Of a DNA stretch of 64,000 nt, positions 35,999-46,378 are shown in pieces (positions within the stretch are counted from its first letter, which is position 1; every line of letters starts with the position of its first letter). Location of the stretch: NCBI RefSeq assembly GCF_023715465.1, contig NZ_JAMBOE010000004.1:372001-436000 (forward strand). The letters are read 5' to 3'. Made by a program: the position numbers and the translations under genes. The stretch is from Paenibacillus macerans (GTDB lineage: Bacteria > Bacillota > Bacilli > Paenibacillales > Paenibacillaceae). The notes beneath the pieces were generated by a model. The model was not told the origin of the DNA. It did not search any database and saw only the letters and a program-made list of their open reading frames with translations.

Positions 35999-36176
35999 AC
36001 ACCCAATTGAAGTAAGCGCTACCGGAACAGAATACTAGAAGGCTTGTCCCCCGTTAGAATTCAGTTTCCTATACCATGACCATAAATGGTAAAAATAGCA
36101 GGTTTGGTCAGGTTCCCTATAGGAGTAAGAGTTGTAACAACCGGGGTTACTGTGAATATAGCAAAATTACAAAGGG

Positions 36177-37535
36177 CTACCAATAAAACCAGTTTCTTTT
36201 TAATTGTTTGTACCGAGTTTTTGCATCTTCATTTGCGTAATTTCGGTATTGTTCAAAAAGCCCTACACATTTAAGCATATCGTGTCCGCTTTGAATTTCA
36301 ATAGCAAATTCTAAACAATCCAAGACGTATCTTAGTCCTCGATCAAAGTCGTTTTTCTTCAAATAATAGAATCCCAAACCCGATAACAAGCCTACAAATC
36401 GATCATCAGTATAATGCAAGCTCATTTTTCCGAGACGACATTGTTGTTCTTGATGCTTCAAAAAGGACTCAAACTGTTCAAGTACATTATCAATGTTGAT
36501 ATCGAATTTGTTAGCTGCAATCACTATTTCACATAAGGCTATAAACACTTCATTTTCTCTGGTGGAAATGTATTTCACGTACTCCGGCAGAACCTCAACT
36601 TTGCCTGACATTAGTTGATACAGGTAACGATTGCCCTCAGCCCATTCCTGATACTGGTTAATTACGGCCTTTTCATCTTCATTCGGCTCCTTCACCCAGC
36701 CACAATCCGTATACAGCGAAACATAATGCAATGCATCCTCATATCTGCCAAATTGAAAATGTGTTTCACCTAATATTAAATAAGAATACAAAATGTAATA
36801 AATAATCTGCTTTTTAATTTCTGGCGACTTCTTTCTTCCGTTCAACTCATAATGAACCGTTGCTCTGATTTTAAGTTTTTCCGCCAGTTCCGCTACCTTA
36901 TCCCAACGGCGGAATGAAGCAAACACATTGATTAACCCATTTAACGCATCCAGTTGATAGGGTTCATCAAGCCGATCGACAAAATATTCAAAATGTGAAG
37001 CCAGCAATAAGTTCTTATTTTGGTCTTTGGACAACCCTAACGTAAATAACCGGTATTGGCAAAGTGCCAGTCGCTCGGAATGCTACCTCTGTTCACTTTC
37101 CGCAACCGCTTCATAAAGTATGACAGCCGCTTCCCGCTTTTCTTCTTGAAAAAATTGCTCAGCCAAATTAAACAGCAGTGGTATGTAAGAAAGATTATCC
37201 ATCATCAATTTAACCACTTGCTCGATACAATCGAGCTTGTTCAAGCCAGCACAACGCTGCAAAAACGGACCAAGCCTACGCCAATCCGGACTGGCCTGGA
37301 AAAAGCACTCATCGATATACAACTCATAAAAATGTCCTTCAGGAAGTCCCATTCCCGCCGTGATCCGGTCGAGCTGCTGCATGGCAATAGGGCGATGACC
37401 GTTGATGATACCACTTAACGTTCCAGAATTAATTTGCGATCGTTCGGAAAATTGATTTAACGTGATATTTTTTCTTTTTAAAAAACCTTCCAGCTGATCA
37501 CGAATCGTTGTTGGTTCTGTTTCCATTGTTTTCAA
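36177..37535 (-). pseudogene. Xre-type HTH regulator with TPR-like region, split by one amber codon
   Basis: A single continuous minus-strand frame of about 452 codons is interrupted only by TAG at 37085-37083. The preferred start is TTG 37535 after GGAGGTGG. The N-terminus is an Xre helix-turn-helix ('IRDQLEGFLKRKNITLNQFSERSQINSGTLSGIINGHRPIAMQQLDRI'); the rest is helical and TPR-like, as in a family abundant in Paenibacillus and reminiscent of PlcR/Rap-type peptide-responsive regulators. The family reads E-Q/K-x-Q-H-S-E-R-L-A-L-C-Q-Y at the break, so the stop probably arose by CAG to TAG. Both halves are otherwise well preserved, so the mutation is recent, or is a sequencing error. Restart at 37034 would give a protein lacking the HTH. 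Confidence 0.8.
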
Positions 37536-37770
37536 TTGAGCCACCTCCATTGCTCATTAATGGAATATACAACCATATATTTCAATATTATAGTTTGATT
37601 AAACACTGGTCAACAGGTAAGGCAGGAAAAATATGCAACATTCTATGTAAGATAAATCATAGTTACAAGCTTCCGATTTCGTGCTGTGAAAGTTGCGATT
37701 GGGCTCAAAATAAAAATCAGCGCTTGGCTGCGGGACAAGTGCAATAGCGTATACGAGCGATGAAAAAAAT

Positions 37771-38180
37771 CTAACGGCTGTAAGCGGCGCTATTTTTGGA
37801 AAAACGAGCGGCTACAAAATGTAACGGTTGCCAGCGAGCCTATTTCCTGTTTTATTGGCAGCAATGGGGCGGTTTCGCCTAAATAAGCGCGATGACATCC
37901 GTTAAAAAAGAAACAGCGGCAGAAAAGACCCTAAAACAAGATCTCGTCTGCTACTGTTTCTCTAAAGTGATACGCGCTTCTGACCACAAACTATTCTAAC
38001 GGTTGCCACAATCGCTATTTGTGCCAAAAACGCTGATTTGAAATTGTAACGGTTGCCATAGCGCTTATTTCGCCTAAAACTGGCCACTTTTACCTGAATT
38101 AAGGCAAATAACGTCAATCACAACCGTTAGAGTTTGGAAAAGGCCTTTTTTCGGAAAATAGCGGCGACTACAACCGTTAG
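37771..38180. repeat. Intergenic repeat family D, large copy
   Basis: TAACGGTTGCCA-type motifs occur at ~37771, 37814, 37998 and 38048, with inverse ATCCGTTA/ACCGTTAG copies near 37898, 38126 and 38173. A hairpin (AGAAACAG...CTGTTTCT) at 37909-37963 sits in the middle. No gene is seen from 37552 to 38325. Confidence 0.75.
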
Positions 38181-38190
38181 ATTTCCGATG

Positions 38191-38310
38191 GGCTATCCGG
38201 CGGGCTACCCGACGATCTACTCGGCGGGCTACTAGGCAAGTTATCCGGCAGGTTACTCGGCAGGCTATCCTGCGGGCTACACACCAGGTTACCCGTCAGG
38301 TTGCCGGGCC
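38191..38310. repeat. 12-bp tandem array (10 units) after the GH2 gene
   Basis: Ten 12-base units of the type GGCTAYCCGGCR run without gaps and end 15 bases from the GH2 stop codon. Confidence 0.85.
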
Positions 38311-38325
38311 GACCTGCCAAACCGC

Positions 38326-41085
38326 TTAACGATAACGAACCAGAATATCCAGCGGGTAACGTCCAGCGTTTCGCCCGTACAGCGCCAGCCCGCCTTCGCC
38401 CGCCTGCAGTTCCAGGCGGAAGCTGCGGCTGCGGTCCAGCTTGGCGGCGATCCGCCCCGGCACCTTTACGTTGCACAAATAGCCGTAAGAACCCGCTTCA
38501 TCCAAGCGGTTCGCCACCGGCTGGTAGTGCCAGGACAACACACCGCGGCTGTCCGCCGGGTCGTCGGGCAAGTGAACGGTTCCGACCGCCTCCCCGTCGA
38601 TACTGACGGTGACCTGCGATGTGTGCCGCTCTTCGTCCGTCATGTAGTACGTGTTCGGATTGTACTCCACATCGGCGGCAGCGCCGTGCATAAAGTGGAT
38701 GCCCGTCTCGCGCGCTTTGACGCCTTCGATGTTGCGGGCCAGCACTCTTTTGGCGCTTGCTTCAAACACGATTTCGATATCGCCGATCAATTCTAGCCGC
38801 TCGCGCTCGGGAAGCCTTACCTCATAAGCGAACGCACCGGCCCCCGCACCGCTTACTTTGGCTCCCTGAATCGCATCCCAATGTTGCGTGAACGATTGAC
38901 CGGCAAAACCGGCTACCGGCAGGTTGATGTGGCCAGCGTTGGCATCATACGTCCCGTCCGCCTCGCCGCCGCGCACGTCAAACGTAATGAAATTCCGGGT
39001 AATCGCTTCCCCCGCTTCATCCAATAAACGAACCGCCAGCACGGCCACGGCATCCCGGTTTGGCATCGTCAGGCTCAAGGGCGCAATCTGCGCTACGCCG
39101 TAGCCGTTCCACTTGATGGAAACCTCTCCGTGGTCGGCCACTTTGCGCACGCCAAGCTGGTCGTACCACAGCTCCCAGTCCAGCTTCAGCGTCCGGCCGT
39201 GGTAACAGTCGGAGTAACTGGAGCGCAGCAGGGAGACGGCAACCTGCTCACCGCCTTCCACCGTTTGACACGGAGGCGCGTCGATCACGATAAAATCCGG
39301 CGAATGCAGATCGGCAATCGTCATGCCCGGCACAAAATCGCCGTAGCCGAAATCTTTTTCCGTGCCGTCAAGCCGGTAATAACCGTTGAATTCATTCGTC
39401 ACGTCGCGGAATTCGGTAAATACGAACCCGCACATTTTGTCATGGCGGCGGAATTCATTCAGCATGTACCGGTAATGCCACGCCAAGTCGCTGTCGCCCG
39501 CGCCGTGCTCGATGCCCCAAACGTTGCCGCATTCGCTGTTCATCAGCGGCGCGTCCGTCTGCACGTTCCCGCCGATATAATTGAGCTCGGACCCGGGATA
39601 GGTTTTCTCGACCACATCGCTCACGTGCTGCCGGACCTGTTCATAACCGTTGATATAAAAATGCCAGGTATTGAGATCCGTTTCAACGTGGTCCCAGTTG
39701 CAGGGCGAGTTGTCCTCCACAAGCCGCGTCGGGTCGATGTCCTTGGCCCAGCGGTACATCCGCCGCACCCATTCCTGAGTCTCCGGCAAATAATTCATAT
39801 TGCCCGATTCATCCCCGGTCAAACTGCCGGCCGCTTTCCCCGATTTCAGCCCCCACGTCTCATTAAACATCACCCAGGAAAAAATCGCGGGATGATTGTA
39901 GTCCCGGGCGATCACTTCGCGGGCTTCACTTTCGTAGGAAGCTCGCGCCCGCTCATCCGGCGCGCCCCAGAAGCAAGGCATATCCACCATCACGAGAATG
40001 CCCAGCTTGTCGGCCCAATACAGTTTGCGCGGCTCCTCGGGCTTAATATGAATCCGGACGAAATTAAGCCCGATCCGTTTCATGAGGTAAATCTCGTCCC
40101 TCATTTCCTCGTCGCTCGGATACGTAAAATATCCGGTTTGGTGATAAGACTGGTCGAGCGTGCCGTTCAGATAAACCGGTTTTCCGTTCAGCGTGATCCA
40201 GCGGTAATCGCGATCCTCGAACCGGGCGGTGCCGATTTTGCGGATTCCGAAATAAGTGCTGACGCAATCGCGGCCAAACGAACCGGACAAAACGATCTCC
40301 CCTTCATACAAATAAGGGGTTTCCGGGCTCCACAAATGGGGATTTGCCACCGTAAAAGCGGTGCGGACCGTATTTTCGCCGGCCGTAAGCCGCACCCGTT
40401 CCGTGAGGTTCACCGCGCCTTCGGCAAAGCGGAAGGACAATTCCGCTTCGGTATCCCCGCCAGAGATAATGATAGACTCCACTTCGATCCGACCGTCCAT
40501 GAACGTCCGAAACCTGGCTTCCCGGACAAAGTTTTCCGGGCGCGCCTCCAGCCAAACGGGCTGCCAAATGCCGCGAATTTCCCCGTACCCTTGTTTGCCG
40601 CGAGCCTGGTAATCTTCGTCACGATCCTCTACGCGCACGACGATTGCATTTTCTTCAGCCTTTTTCCACGTGTCTGTCACTTCGAATTCAAAAGCGCCGT
40701 ACCCGCCCTGATGCGATCCGGCATGAACGCCGTTGACCCAAACATCACAGCGGTAATCGGCCGCCCCAAACCGCAAAAAAATCCGCGCCTGCCCAGGCTG
40801 CGGCTGCCAGTTAACAGCGCGCCGGTACCAGCCGATCCCTGGCTCGTTTATGCCAATGCCGGACAAAGGGCTTGACCAGGAAAAAGGAACCTGGATTTGC
40901 TCCCGGAAAGCCGGTGCTCCCTCGTTTTGCCAAGACTGGCCGATCCCCTCGTCGCTTGGATCAAAACGAAACGCCCACGCGCCGTTCAGATTAAACCAGT
41001 CTTTCCGCTCCCAATCGGGCCGGGGAAATTCCGGACGGGGAATTGCAGCTGCATCCGCGGTCATCACTTGATTAAACATCGTCAT
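38326..41085 (-). CDS. GH2-family glycoside hydrolase (beta-galactosidase/glucuronidase type)
   Basis: The 919-aa protein starts at ATG 41085, six bases after AAAGGTG. No signal peptide is seen, so it is cytoplasmic. It has an N-terminal sugar-binding domain ('WFNLNGAWAFRFDPSDEG', 'VPFSWSSPLSGIGINEPGIGWYRR', 'RCDVWVNGVHAGSHQGGYGAFEFEVT'), an immunoglobulin-like domain (~200-300), and a TIM barrel (~300-600) with acid/base Glu in 'SWVMFNETWG' and probable nucleophile in 'PLMNSECGNVWG', plus further beta domains to 919. The exact linkage cleaved cannot be told; it is a plant-oligosaccharide-type GH2. It is divergent from an ArsR-type gene that likely controls it. Confidence 0.88.
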   Translation of the reverse strand: MTMFNQVMTADAAAIPRPEFPRPDWERKDWFNLNGAWAFRFDPSDEGIGQSWQNEGAPAFREQIQVPFSWSSPLSGIGINEPGIGWYRRAVNWQPQPGQARIFLRFGAADYRCDVWVNGVHAGSHQGGYGAFEFEVTDTWKKAEENAIVVRVEDRDEDYQARGKQGYGEIRGIWQPVWLEARPENFVREARFRTFMDGRIEVESIIISGGDTEAELSFRFAEGAVNLTERVRLTAGENTVRTAFTVANPHLWSPETPYLYEGEIVLSGSFGRDCVSTYFGIRKIGTARFEDRDYRWITLNGKPVYLNGTLDQSYHQTGYFTYPSDEEMRDEIYLMKRIGLNFVRIHIKPEEPRKLYWADKLGILVMVDMPCFWGAPDERARASYESEAREVIARDYNHPAIFSWVMFNETWGLKSGKAAGSLTGDESGNMNYLPETQEWVRRMYRWAKDIDPTRLVEDNSPCNWDHVETDLNTWHFYINGYEQVRQHVSDVVEKTYPGSELNYIGGNVQTDAPLMNSECGNVWGIEHGAGDSDLAWHYRYMLNEFRRHDKMCGFVFTEFRDVTNEFNGYYRLDGTEKDFGYGDFVPGMTIADLHSPDFIVIDAPPCQTVEGGEQVAVSLLRSSYSDCYHGRTLKLDWELWYDQLGVRKVADHGEVSIKWNGYGVAQIAPLSLTMPNRDAVAVLAVRLLDEAGEAITRNFITFDVRGGEADGTYDANAGHINLPVAGFAGQSFTQHWDAIQGAKVSGAGAGAFAYEVRLPERERLELIGDIEIVFEASAKRVLARNIEGVKARETGIHFMHGAAADVEYNPNTYYMTDEERHTSQVTVSIDGEAVGTVHLPDDPADSRGVLSWHYQPVANRLDEAGSYGYLCNVKVPGRIAAKLDRSRSFRLELQAGEGGLALYGRNAGRYPLDILVRYR

Positions 41086-41117
41086 TAGCCACACCTTTCT
41101 ATTCCATTTGCCCACAT

Positions 41118-41180
41118 CATAGCACGTGTATTATATAATTACAATGTATATTATAAATTTACAATACATATCTTTTATAG
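41118..41180. promoter_or_regulatory. Candidate operator between GH2 and ArsR-type genes
   Basis: An AT-rich stretch holds two direct copies of ATTTACAAT/ATTACAATGTAT and an inverted ATGTAT...ATACAT pair. Its central position in a 140-bp divergent region suits the ArsR-type repressor encoded next to it. Confidence 0.45.
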
Positions 41181-41225
41181 TACACTGAACACAGGTTTCA
41201 TCCTTATGCAGAAAGGATTTTGTTA

Positions 41226-42158
41226 ATGAGCGATCCCCACCGCCAAGAAACGATCCCTTATCCCGCTTCGCGGATTCTCGATGTGGCCAAAGCGCTGTCC
41301 GGCGATGTGCGTCTGCGGATTTTGGAGGCGCTCGGCAAACAGCCGATGAGCATCAATCAGTTGGCCGAAGCGCTGGGCGTCGCCCAGCCGACGATCTCCA
41401 TCAACGTGCAAACACTGGAGCAAGCGGATCTGGTCGTATCAACGCAAGGAGCGAACCGGGAAAAAATCTGCTCGGTCACCTGCCGCTCTATTCTGCTGGA
41501 GCTGCCGACCCAGCCAGGCGAAGGCCTGCATCACATTGAGGAAATCCATATGCCGATCGGCATGTATTCGATCAGTTCGGTCCAGCCCCCTTGCGGCATG
41601 GTCGGGCGCGACGGCAGTGTGATCGGCTCCCAGGACGATCCGCGGGTATTTTATATGCCGGAGCGGACGGATGCAGCACTGCTGTGGTTCGCCGAGTCGG
41701 GATACGTGGAGTATTATTTCGCCAACCCGCTGCCGCCGGGCGTGGAGCTTGAAGAATTAAGCGTGCGGGCCGAAGTCTGCTCGGAGGCCCCGGGGTTCCG
41801 GGATGCCTGGCCGTCGGACATCAGCGTAAGCATCAACGGCCACCCGGCCGGTACCTGGACGAGCCCCGCCGATTTCGGCGACCGCAAGGGCAAACTGACG
41901 CCTGAAAAGTGGAAAGGCGGCACCGAATACGGCCAGCTTATCGAATGGCGCATTACCCGAGACGGCAGCTTTGTGGGCAATGCCCCAGGCTCCGCCACTA
42001 CACTTGCCGCGCTTGATCTTAATTTCAACAAGCCGATCCGCGTCCGCTTCGAGGTCCGGGAGGATGCCGTGAACAAGCGGGGCCTTAATTTGTTCGGCAT
42101 TGGCTTCGGCGATTATCCGCAGGATATCGTGTTATCGTTTAAACGCAGCAGCAATTAA
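41226..42158 (+). CDS. ArsR-type regulator with large C-terminal beta domain
   Basis: The 310-aa protein uses ATG 41226, eight bases after AAAGGA; an upstream TTG is too close to the site. Residues ~15-90 form an ArsR winged helix ('VAKALSGDVRLRILEALGKQPMSINQLAEALGVAQPTISINVQTLEQADLV'). No metal-binding cysteine pattern is seen. Residues ~110-310 are beta-rich ('EEIHMPIGMYSISSVQPPCGMVG...PADFGDRKGKLTPEKWKGGTEYGQLIEWRIT...ALDLNFNKPIRVRFEVRE'), as in regulators beside glycosidase genes in Paenibacillus. I infer that this part binds a sugar and that the protein regulates the divergent GH2 gene. Confidence 0.8.
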   Translation: MSDPHRQETIPYPASRILDVAKALSGDVRLRILEALGKQPMSINQLAEALGVAQPTISINVQTLEQADLVVSTQGANREKICSVTCRSILLELPTQPGEGLHHIEEIHMPIGMYSISSVQPPCGMVGRDGSVIGSQDDPRVFYMPERTDAALLWFAESGYVEYYFANPLPPGVELEELSVRAEVCSEAPGFRDAWPSDISVSINGHPAGTWTSPADFGDRKGKLTPEKWKGGTEYGQLIEWRITRDGSFVGNAPGSATTLAALDLNFNKPIRVRFEVREDAVNKRGLNLFGIGFGDYPQDIVLSFKRSSN

Positions 42159-42173
42159 AAATAAGTCAATTAA

Positions 42174-42226
42174 AAAGCAAGCAGCCGCACCCATTCATCA
42201 TTCAGGGCGGGCTGCTTGCTTTTTTT
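42174..42226 (+). terminator. Terminator after the ArsR-type gene
   Basis: AAGCAAGCAGCC pairs with GGCTGCTTGCTT across a 24-base loop, followed by a run of T. Confidence 0.9.
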
Positions 42227-42402
42227 CGCGCGTCATAAAATATAACATACATTTCATAGATACCTATTTTTTCAATCTGAATTGCTATTTCAAACGCGAA
42301 AACCATCATTTTTTCGGTAAATCAAGCTAATAATCGCTTTACTAAACTAAATTTTTCAATTATCATGTGAGTCAAATGGCACTTTTTCTCACATACAAAC
42401 AT

Positions 42403-43557
42403 TTACTGGTAAAGGCGGGGGACCCTTTGCCCGATCAGGCATACAACTTCGTAATTGATTGTATCCATCAGCTCGGCGACTTCGTCAATGCCGATAAACG
42501 CCGGCTCCCCTTCGCCGCCGAACAGGGTCACGATATCGCCGATTTGCGCGCCGTCCACCGCAGTGATGTCGAGCATCGTCTGGTCCATGCACACGCGCCC
42601 GATGATCGGGACTCGCCGCCCGCGTACCAGCGCCGATCCCCGGTTGGAGAGTGCGCGCGACAATCCGTCCGCGTATCCGATTGGCACGGTGGCGACCACA
42701 CGGTTCGAAGGAGCTTGATAAGTGCGGCCGTAACTGACGGTCCGGCCCGGCTCGATCAGTTGGATGGCGGTTATTTTCGTTTTGAGCTGCATCGCCTGAC
42801 GCAGCGGGTAAGCCGGAATGCGCAGCCGCTGTGCGGGATACAAGCCGTAGAGGGCAATGCCGACCCGGATCATGTCGAGATGCATCTGCGGAAAACGCAT
42901 GGCGGCGGCGCTGTTGCAGCAATGCTTGAGTGGAACCGGCACGCCGGCGGCTTCCAGCGCGTCGATGCAGCGGAGGAACCGCTGGAATTGCCGCTCGGTA
43001 AACCGGGGATCCGCCCCGTCCGCATCGGCGAAATGGGTAAACAATCCCTCAAGCGTGGTCCAGGGGGAAGACTGGGCTTGGCGGGCCATATCTACGGCCG
43101 CTTCGGCCGAGGTCAGCCCGATGCGGGTCATCCCCGTCTCCAGTTTGAGATGGATGCGAGCCCGCCGTCGCTGCCGCAGGGCGCTGTCCATAATTTCGTC
43201 CAGCACTTCCTTTGTATACACGGTCATCGTAATGTCATGCCGGATCGCGGTTTCGACGGCATGCGGCGTCGTGTACCCCAACACGAGAATCGGCTGGCGG
43301 ATGCCCGCGGCTCTTAATTGCAAAGCCTCGTCCACCAGCGCCACGCCCAAATATTCAGCCCCGCCGGCAATGGCGGCTTGCGCGGTCTGCACGGCCCCAT
43401 GACCGTAACCGTTCGCCTTAACCACGGCCATGATCCGGCAGCGTTCGTCCGCCTGCAGGCGGAACAGCTTCGTATTATGGACGATGGCATCCAGGGAAAC
43501 TTCCGCCCAAGTATCGCGGTAACCGACGGAATTTGTGTTTTCTTTTACCGATATCAT
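42403..43557 (-). CDS. alr: Alanine racemase
   Basis: The 384-aa protein starts at ATG 43557 with GAGGCGG seven bases upstream. It interconverts L- and D-alanine with PLP, supplying D-alanine for peptidoglycan. The PLP lysine is in 'MAVVKANGYGHGAV'; the catalytic Tyr of the second subunit is in 'GRTVSYGRTY'; 'GRVCMDQTMLDIT' and 'IGYADGLSR' are family signatures. Length is normal. It sits divergent from adeR-ald, so alanine racemisation, oxidation and (further on) D-Ala-D-Ala ligation are grouped. Confidence 0.95.
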   Translation of the reverse strand: MISVKENTNSVGYRDTWAEVSLDAIVHNTKLFRLQADERCRIMAVVKANGYGHGAVQTAQAAIAGGAEYLGVALVDEALQLRAAGIRQPILVLGYTTPHAVETAIRHDITMTVYTKEVLDEIMDSALRQRRRARIHLKLETGMTRIGLTSAEAAVDMARQAQSSPWTTLEGLFTHFADADGADPRFTERQFQRFLRCIDALEAAGVPVPLKHCCNSAAAMRFPQMHLDMIRVGIALYGLYPAQRLRIPAYPLRQAMQLKTKITAIQLIEPGRTVSYGRTYQAPSNRVVATVPIGYADGLSRALSNRGSALVRGRRVPIIGRVCMDQTMLDITAVDGAQIGDIVTLFGGEGEPAFIGIDEVAELMDTINYEVVCLIGQRVPRLYQ

Positions 43558-43674
43558 GGAATGGCCGCCTCTTTCCGTTTTGGGATTTGGAATCATATAA
43601 TAATCCGCAATTTAGAATTTAAAATTTGAAATACGGAATAATCCGCTAATCTGGGAAACACGAAGGTGATGCCT

Positions 43675-44919
43675 ATGCGCAGAGAACCAACATTATTTGA
43701 CTTTTACGCCGACAATCTGGAGATGCTGGCCGAAACGATCGGTGAGGCGCTTGGCCGTCCCGTGACGATCGAGGACGCGAATCACCGGCTGATCGCGTAC
43801 AGTTCGCACGCCCCGGATACGGACGCCGCCAGGCTGGCGACTATCGTCGGGCGGCGCGTGCCCGATCAGATCATCAGCAGCCTTTGGCATAGCGGCGCCA
43901 TCCGCCGTTTGCTGGAAAGCGAAAAACCGGTGCACATCGCCGCCATTCCCGACGTCGGGCTGAGCGAGCGGGTGGCGGTCGCCGTCCGCTCCAACGCTGC
44001 GGTGATCGGCTTCATCTGGGTCCTGCAGGCGGGCAAGCCTTTCACGGATGAAGAGATGTTCTTGCTCGAGGCCGCGGCGGTGGCAGCACGGAACAAGCTG
44101 GTGCAATGGCCCATGCAGCGGCATAAGGAAGCAGCGGCGCACAAAGATTTTTTCTGGCAGCTGCTGACCGGACATATCCGGACTGAGACCCACATTCGCG
44201 AGAAAGCCCAAAACATCGGAATCATCCTGCCGCCTCTTTTTCATATCACTGTCCTGGAATTTACCTCCACCATCCAAGAACGGCAACAGCAGCAGGCCCT
44301 CGAAAGCTTCGCTTCGTCTGCAGCCCAATGCCGCATCGTACTGTACGTAAGCGATAAAAACCAGCTGATCCTGCTGTCCGCCCCCACCGTACACAAAACC
44401 AAGGCCGCGATCGTCCGCCAGCTTGAGCTCGCCGGTGAAAATTTGCGGGCTCGGTTTGGAGAGCATTACACCGGGCTGGCCAGCGGCAATCTTTATGAAG
44501 AATACGGAAGACTGGAAACGAGCTACCGGGAAGCGTTGCTGCTGCTTCAAGTGAAGCGGCGTTTGCCGGAGGAGACGTCCCGCCTCCATTATTATGCCGA
44601 TCTGGGGTATTACCGCTACTTGCCGCTCATCTGGGAAGAGGCGGGCAAGCACAGCTTCGAAAACGAAAGCCTGGCCAAGCTGCGCGCTTATGACCGGGAG
44701 CATCACAGCGAGCTGGTTCATACGCTCGAGGTATTTTTGGCCCATGACAGCAATGTCAAAACCGCCGCGGACGCGCTGCACGTTCACGCCAATACGTTAA
44801 ACTACAGGCTGAAACGAATCGGCGAGATCGGAGGCATCGACTTGACCGATATGGAGCAAAAAGTGACACTTTACCTGGACTTCAAAACGGAGAAATTCGG
44901 CGGCGACCGCGATTTGTGA
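43675..44919 (+). CDS. adeR: PucR-family regulator, AdeR-like
   Basis: I choose ATG 43675 (414 aa), seven bases after AAGGTG; GTG 43666 and ATG 43669 overlap that box. The N-terminal ~140 residues are GAF-like ('RPVTIEDANHRLIAYSSHA', 'VRSNAAVIGFIWVLQAGKPFTDEEMFLLEAAA'). The middle is a GGDEF-like CdaR segment ('GLASGNLYEEYGRLETSYREALLLLQ'), and the C-terminus is the PucR HTH ('LEVFLAHDSNVKTAADALHVHANTLNYRLKRIGEIGGIDL'). In B. subtilis AdeR, of the same family, sits next to ald and activates it. The same position here, 172 bases upstream of ald, supports the name. Confidence 0.85.
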   Translation: MRREPTLFDFYADNLEMLAETIGEALGRPVTIEDANHRLIAYSSHAPDTDAARLATIVGRRVPDQIISSLWHSGAIRRLLESEKPVHIAAIPDVGLSERVAVAVRSNAAVIGFIWVLQAGKPFTDEEMFLLEAAAVAARNKLVQWPMQRHKEAAAHKDFFWQLLTGHIRTETHIREKAQNIGIILPPLFHITVLEFTSTIQERQQQQALESFASSAAQCRIVLYVSDKNQLILLSAPTVHKTKAAIVRQLELAGENLRARFGEHYTGLASGNLYEEYGRLETSYREALLLLQVKRRLPEETSRLHYYADLGYYRYLPLIWEEAGKHSFENESLAKLRAYDREHHSELVHTLEVFLAHDSNVKTAADALHVHANTLNYRLKRIGEIGGIDLTDMEQKVTLYLDFKTEKFGGDRDL

Positions 44920-45091
44920 AATTACACAAACCCGGTCCCTTTTTTTGTTGGATCTCCATAAACACAAAGAATTTTACCTGTCCTATACTGGTGTCAGATT
45001 AGTTTACAGCTATGCCGTTAAGGGAACAACTTATGACAAACCGGCATGTCTGTGTTAGTTAAACTGACGAACTGACGAGGAGGAAGACAAA

Positions 45092-46225
45092 ATGATCATC
45101 GGTGTCCCCAAGGAAATCAAAAACAACGAAAACCGGGTGGCGTTGACGCCTTCGGGCGCGTATTCGCTCGTTAGCGCAGGCCATCAAGTGCTTATTGAAA
45201 AAAACGCCGGCACCGGCAGCGGTTTTACGGATACCGAATACACCGCCGCAGGAGCCAGGCTGGTTGGGCAAGCCGCCGATGCCTGGTCGGCTGAGCTGGT
45301 CATTAAAGTGAAGGAACCGCAGCCTTCGGAATACGCTTATTTCCGGAAGGGTCTGATCCTGTTCACTTATTTGCATTTGGCCCCGGAGCCCGAGCTGACG
45401 GCGGCGCTTCGGGATAAAGGGGTTACCGCCATCGCCTACGAGACCGTTGAGGTGAACAAAACGCTGCCTCTGCTGACGCCGATGAGCGAAGTTGCCGGGC
45501 GGATGGCCGTGCAGATCGGGGCCCAGTTTCTGGAGAAGCCTTACGGCGGCAAAGGGATTTTGCTCGGCGGGGTTCCCGGCGTGAAGCGCGGCAAAGTGAC
45601 GATCATCGGCGGAGGCGTCGTCGGGACGAACGCGGCCAAAATTGCCGTCGGACTTGGCGCCGATGTCACGATCATCGATGTGAATCCCGAACGGCTCCGC
45701 CAGTTGGATGATATTTTCGGCGCCCGCCTGCAAACGTTGATGTCCAATCCGCAGCATATTGCCGAAGCCGTGGAAGAATCGGACCTGGTGATCGGTGCGG
45801 TGCTGATTCCCGGCGCGAAGGCGCCGAAGCTGGTGCGGGAAAACATGGTCAAGGCAATGCGCCCGGGATCGGTGATCGTTGACGTGGCCATTGACCAGGG
45901 CGGCATTTTCGAGACAGTCGATCGGATCACAACGCACTCCGATCCGACCTACGTCAAGCATGGCGTCGTTCACTACGCCGTAGCCAACATGCCCGGCGCC
46001 GTGCCGCGGACGTCGACGTTCGCCCTGACCAACTCCACTTTACCTTATGCACTGGAGCTGGCTTCCAAGGGGCTTTACGCCGCGCTTAGCGACCGCCCCG
46101 CGCTGCGCCGCGGCGTAAACGTGGCGGGCGGCGCGATCACCTACGACTCCGTGGCGAAGGACCTGCACTACGACTATGTGCCGGTGGAGCAGGCGCTGGA
46201 GTTAAGCGGAAGCCTCTCACGGTGA
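45092..46225 (+). CDS. ald: Alanine dehydrogenase
   Basis: The 377-aa protein starts at ATG 45092 behind GAGGAGG. It oxidatively deaminates L-alanine to pyruvate and ammonia with NAD. Signatures: '[20 protein letters not shown]' (substrate Arg and Lys region), '[11 protein letters not shown]', '[11 protein letters not shown]' (catalytic His), the NAD fold '[28 protein letters not shown]', and '[18 protein letters not shown]'. Length is as in Bacillus Ald, which is important for growth on alanine and for sporulation. It is likely activated by the adjacent adeR product. The stop codon lies in the first unit of a 44-bp direct repeat. Confidence 0.95.
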   Translation: MIIGVPKEIKNNENRVALTPSGAYSLVSAGHQVLIEKNAGTGSGFTDTEYTAAGARLVGQAADAWSAELVIKVKEPQPSEYAYFRKGLILFTYLHLAPEPELTAALRDKGVTAIAYETVEVNKTLPLLTPMSEVAGRMAVQIGAQFLEKPYGGKGILLGGVPGVKRGKVTIIGGGVVGTNAAKIAVGLGADVTIIDVNPERLRQLDDIFGARLQTLMSNPQHIAEAVEESDLVIGAVLIPGAKAPKLVRENMVKAMRPGSVIVDVAIDQGGIFETVDRITTHSDPTYVKHGVVHYAVANMPGAVPRTSTFALTNSTLPYALELASKGLYAALSDRPALRRGVNVAGGAITYDSVAKDLHYDYVPVEQALELSGSLSR

Positions 46226-46285
46226 CGTACGGGGCTTCGGCTGACGCGGGCTGGAGCATCGGACGGTGACGTGCCGGGCTTCTCC
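46220..46285. repeat. 44-bp direct repeat starting at the ald stop codon
   Basis: CGGTGACGTACGGGGCTTC (containing the TGA stop) recurs 44 bases later as CGGTGACGTGCCGGGCTTC. Confidence 0.65.
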
Positions 46286-46378
46286 CGCCGGTGATGGAAG
46301 CTTGCTTCTAACGACGACACCCCCTCCCGGCTGGACGCCCGTAACTAACGCTTAGCACTATGGGAGCTTCTCTGTGAC

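Noticed and set aside
39130..40875. Plus-strand open frame of about 580 codons
   Set aside because: It is antisense to the GH2 gene, has odd His/Pro/Arg-rich composition and no ribosome-binding site; GC-rich codons of the true gene keep it open.
43693..44787. Minus-strand open frame of about 364 codons
   Set aside because: Antisense shadow of the adeR gene; no initiation signal or recognisable motifs.
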